NCBI RefSeq assembly: GCF_003950515.1
Contig: NZ_NGJS01000007.1
Location: 1 to 64,000, forward strand
Direction: 5' to 3'
Source: Vagococcus vulneris
Lineage (GTDB): Bacteria > Bacillota > Bacilli > Lactobacillales > Vagococcaceae
DNA: 64,000 nt
The stretch's first letter is position 1. Each line of letters starts with the position of its first letter. The notes under the pieces are model-generated. The model saw only the letters and a program-made list of their open reading frames with translations, ran no database searches and had not been told where the DNA came from. Positions 61,992 to 64,000 of the stretch are shown here, in pieces. A program made the translations under genes and the position numbers.

Positions 61992-64000
61992 TTAATGATA
62001 TCTCCGACGAGTTCGGTAAATAACAAATGCGCCTGCTATAGCCGCTATACCTAGAAGTACATAGATTGTATTAACCGTTTCACCTGCTTGCGGCAAGCGA
62101 TTGCCGCTAGTCTTGTTATTTCTTTTAATCGACATTTTCTGAGAACGATTAGTCATTGTATTGGATACTATGAGATTTGATTCTGTTGTGCTTGACTCTG
62201 TCATGCTTGATTCTGTCGTGCTTGACTCTGTCGTGCTTGACTCTGTCGTGCTTGACTCTGTCGTGCTTGACTCTGTCGTGCTTGACTCTGTCGTGCTTGA
62301 CTCTGTCGTGCTTGATTCTGGATCAGTCGGTGGTGTTGATGTAGCTGGTTCTCTACTATTTGTTAATTGACCTGCATAAATTGATTCAACTTTTCCTTTA
62401 AATTCTGTTTCCACTGTAAAGTAGATATATGTTGGATTTAATTGATAACCTTTTGGTGCTGTCGTTTCTACAAAGGCATACCTACCTGGAGCTAGCCCAT
62501 CGATAGTTACAACACCTGATTTATCAGAAATCAATCGTTCTTTTGTTATCTCTTTAGGTGGATTTTGTGTCACATCAACTACTGCAAAAGTAGCACCTGG
62601 TAATGGCTGATCATTACTATCTGTTTTCATCAACCAAGCTGACCCTTGATAGTTAACGGCTTCAAATGAATGCGTTGTTTTGGACTCAGTAATATCAAAT
62701 TTAATCGGTGTTTTATCTAAGATAAAGCCGTTTGGCGCTTCAACTTCTTCTAATTGATATGACCCAGCCACTAAATCATCAATAACTAATTCACCTTGAT
62801 CATTTGTCGTTAATAGTTCCCCTAATTGTTTACCATTTTGACTCAATTTAAATTTAGCACCCTTTAAAATTTGGCCTGCTGGATCTTTTTTCGTTAATTT
62901 AACTTTACCTAAAATCAATGAATTTTTTAAATTATAATCAGAGACTGTTGTTGTATATCCAGATACCGTGTCTTCCCGAATAATATAATTAATTTCTTGA
63001 CCATTTTCTCTTTTTGGTAATTTCCCAAAATCATATGACCAATCATGGGTTTCATTTACTATGATAGATTGATAATCCACACCATCTTTTACTAGTGTAA
63101 CAACAATATTATCCGGTCGTGTGTAATAGCGATTGTCTTTATCTTCCCATGTCTTTTTACCTTTAATATCAACTGTTTCAGGTTTATGAGTATTAGTTAT
63201 AAATGTCGTTACCTCATCATTTTGCTTCATTATACTTGGTGGTTCATAACCTTCAACTTTACGCTCAGTTACTTCATAATTAATTTTTTCACCATTTTTA
63301 TTTTTAGGTAACTTACTCCAAGTATGTGTCCATTGTTCCGATTTAGATATTGATACCTCAGATTTAGATATTTCTTCTCCTGATGGTAGTTTTCCTGTCA
63401 AAACAACTTGAATCTTTTCAGGTCGTATACCATCTCGATTATTATCATCATCCCATTTTTTAAAGACAGACATAGATGTTATATCTGGTTCATCACTATT
63501 AGTAATTGAATAATTGTTAACATCAGTAGCTGCTACTTCATATCCTTGAACTTTTTCTTCTTCGATTGTATAAATAATATCTTGACCTGTTTTATCTTTA
63601 ACCGGTAAATTTGTAAATATCCCATGCCATGTTTCAGCTGTTTTATTTCCTGTTAATTTTAACTGTTGAACAGGTCTCGCATTTGCAAGTAAGTTGAACA
63701 TAACATCTTTTGGACGAATGCCATCTTGATTAGAATTATCTTTCCATTTTTTAGTAACAGGTATTTCTTTTGTTTGTTGAACAGTATTAGTAATTGTATA
63801 ACCTGATACCGTTGAAACGTACCCAGCTGGTACATCTAACTCTTTCGGGGTATAGGTCACTTTTTTACCTTTATGAAATACTGGTAAATCCGTAAATGTG
63901 TGCGCCCAATCTTTTCGTAAGATTGTTGCTGTTTTATTTAGCGAAGGTACTGATGCTCCGTCAACACTTGCTAATAATTCAACTTCAATACTATCAGGTC
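61992..64000 (-). CDS. LPxTG-anchored Cna-B/SpaA repeat adhesin, 5' end outside window
   Basis: The frame stays open to the window edge, so about 669 C-terminal residues are visible. From the N-terminal side there are a partial Cna-B domain, three full Cna-B domains (starting near KKWKDNSNQDGIRP, KKWDDDNNRDGIRP and KKTWEDKDNRYYTRP), two SpaA-like domains (GKVKLTKKDPAGQ and SAWLMKTDSNDQPLPGA), nine STTES-type pentapeptides, the sortase signal LPQAG, a membrane helix and RTRRRYH. Cna-B and SpaA domains usually form internal Lys-Asn isopeptide bonds; the Lys and Glu patterns (TIEEEKVQGY, EEVEAPNGF) fit. It is a cell-wall-anchored stalk or adhesin. No sortase is in view. An ATG at 63858-63860 is internal to the domain and is not the start. 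Confidence 0.92.
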   Translation of the reverse strand, partial: PDSIEVELLASVDGASVPSLNKTATILRKDWAHTFTDLPVFHKGKKVTYTPKELDVPAGYVSTVSGYTITNTVQQTKEIPVTKKWKDNSNQDGIRPKDVMFNLLANARPVQQLKLTGNKTAETWHGIFTNLPVKDKTGQDIIYTIEEEKVQGYEVAATDVNNYSITNSDEPDITSMSVFKKWDDDNNRDGIRPEKIQVVLTGKLPSGEEISKSEVSISKSEQWTHTWSKLPKNKNGEKINYEVTERKVEGYEPPSIMKQNDEVTTFITNTHKPETVDIKGKKTWEDKDNRYYTRPDNIVVTLVKDGVDYQSIIVNETHDWSYDFGKLPKRENGQEINYIIREDTVSGYTTTVSDYNLKNSLILGKVKLTKKDPAGQILKGAKFKLSQNGKQLGELLTTNDQGELVIDDLVAGSYQLEEVEAPNGFILDKTPIKFDITESKTTHSFEAVNYQGSAWLMKTDSNDQPLPGATFAVVDVTQNPPKEITKERLISDKSGVVTIDGLAPGRYAFVETTAPKGYQLNPTYIYFTVETEFKGKVESIYAGQLTNSREPATSTPPTDPESSTTESSTTESSTTESSTTESSTTESSTTESSTTESSMTESSTTESNLIVSNTMTNRSQKMSIKRNNKTSGNRLPQAGETVNTIYVLLGIAAIAGAFVIYRTRRRYH
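62188..62322. repeat. Nine 15-bp tandem repeats encoding Ser-Thr-Thr-Glu-Ser
   Basis: The unit GTGCTTGACTCTGTC is repeated nine times with only a few substitutions inside the adhesin gene. It encodes the pentapeptide STTES (one copy SMTES) on the minus strand. The near-identity of the copies points to recent slippage expansion, and copy number is probably variable between strains. It forms the wall-spanning stalk before the sortase signal. Confidence 0.9.

Noticed and set aside
62188-62322. Possible CRISPR-like array
   Set aside because: The units are contiguous 15-bp repeats without spacers, inside a coding gene and in frame.
62161-62370. Plus-strand ORF made of DSVVL repeats
   Set aside because: It is the antisense frame of the STTES tandem array; repeat arrays with a period of three keep all frames open.

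Overview
This window looks like a chromosomal segment of a low-GC, non-sporulating lactic acid bacterium of the Enterococcaceae or a close relative (Enterococcus/Vagococcus-like). The reasons are: a mreC-mreD-secreted NlpC/P60 (SagA-like) cluster, AdhE, ruvAB-queA-tgt-yajC, mutSL preceded by ricA and ymdB, split coaB/coaC with a PanT-type ECF S component, cydABCD, a full block of chorismate-to-DHNA-CoA menaquinone genes, a WxL-interacting protein, and a Cna-B/LPxTG adhesin. The genus is inferred, not proven.

Layout. 1-170: edge of an IS200/IS605-type element. 232-3159: cell-wall hydrolase and mreCD. 3335-8763: adhE with a Rex-like operator, then yajC, tgt and queA. 8764-11970: a 3.2 kb accessory island set between queA and ruvB, which usually share an operon. 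It holds a membrane protein, a CsbD-like protein, a plasmid-like gene fragment, a small-RNA/peptide module, a dead IS6-family element and a TmrB-like gene cut by that element. 11971-16318: ruvBA, msrB, maf, a bacteriocin-immunity-like gene and a D-lactate dehydrogenase. 16692-22518: ymdB-ricA-mutS-mutL. 22671-25264: NAD(P)-binding protein, coaB, coaC and an ECF S component. 25721-27589: a coiled-coil protein with an Asp/Tyr-rich tract. 27871-33815: cydABCD. 33929-40397: glutathione reductase, two U32 tRNA-hydroxylation proteins, YdbS/YdbT PH-domain proteins and an acetyltransferase. 40481-40657: a second copy of the small-RNA/peptide module. 40693-48461: menC, menH, menD, menF, menE and menB, with a divergent hotdog thioesterase. 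48530-56367: rhodanese, an orphan PTS EIIC, FetAB, a broken nitroreductase with a MarR regulator, and a DHA2 efflux pump with a DUF4811 partner and a MerR regulator. 56394-64000: surface and envelope genes, HelD, an orphan PTS EIIA and the adhesin.

Physiology. AdhE and D-lactate dehydrogenase give fermentative NAD+ regeneration. The men genes with cydABCD suggest conditional respiration through a bd oxidase, with haem and the late quinone steps coming from elsewhere. Gor, MsrB and FetAB fit oxidative-stress handling.

The most unusual signal is a pair of diverged ~110-bp modules (about 10750-10921 on the minus strand and 40481-40657 on the plus strand). Each encodes a predicted RNA with an 11-bp hairpin that shows CCUCC in its loop, a linker carrying CUCCUUUUU, and a Rho-independent terminator. 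The opposite strand carries a well-spaced Shine-Dalgarno and a 33-35-codon hydrophobic ORF. Non-Watson-Crick positions in the stems are G-U on the RNA strand but C-A on the ORF strand, which favours the RNA strand as the functional one. It could be an anti-Shine-Dalgarno small RNA family or an antisense-RNA/toxic-peptide pair.
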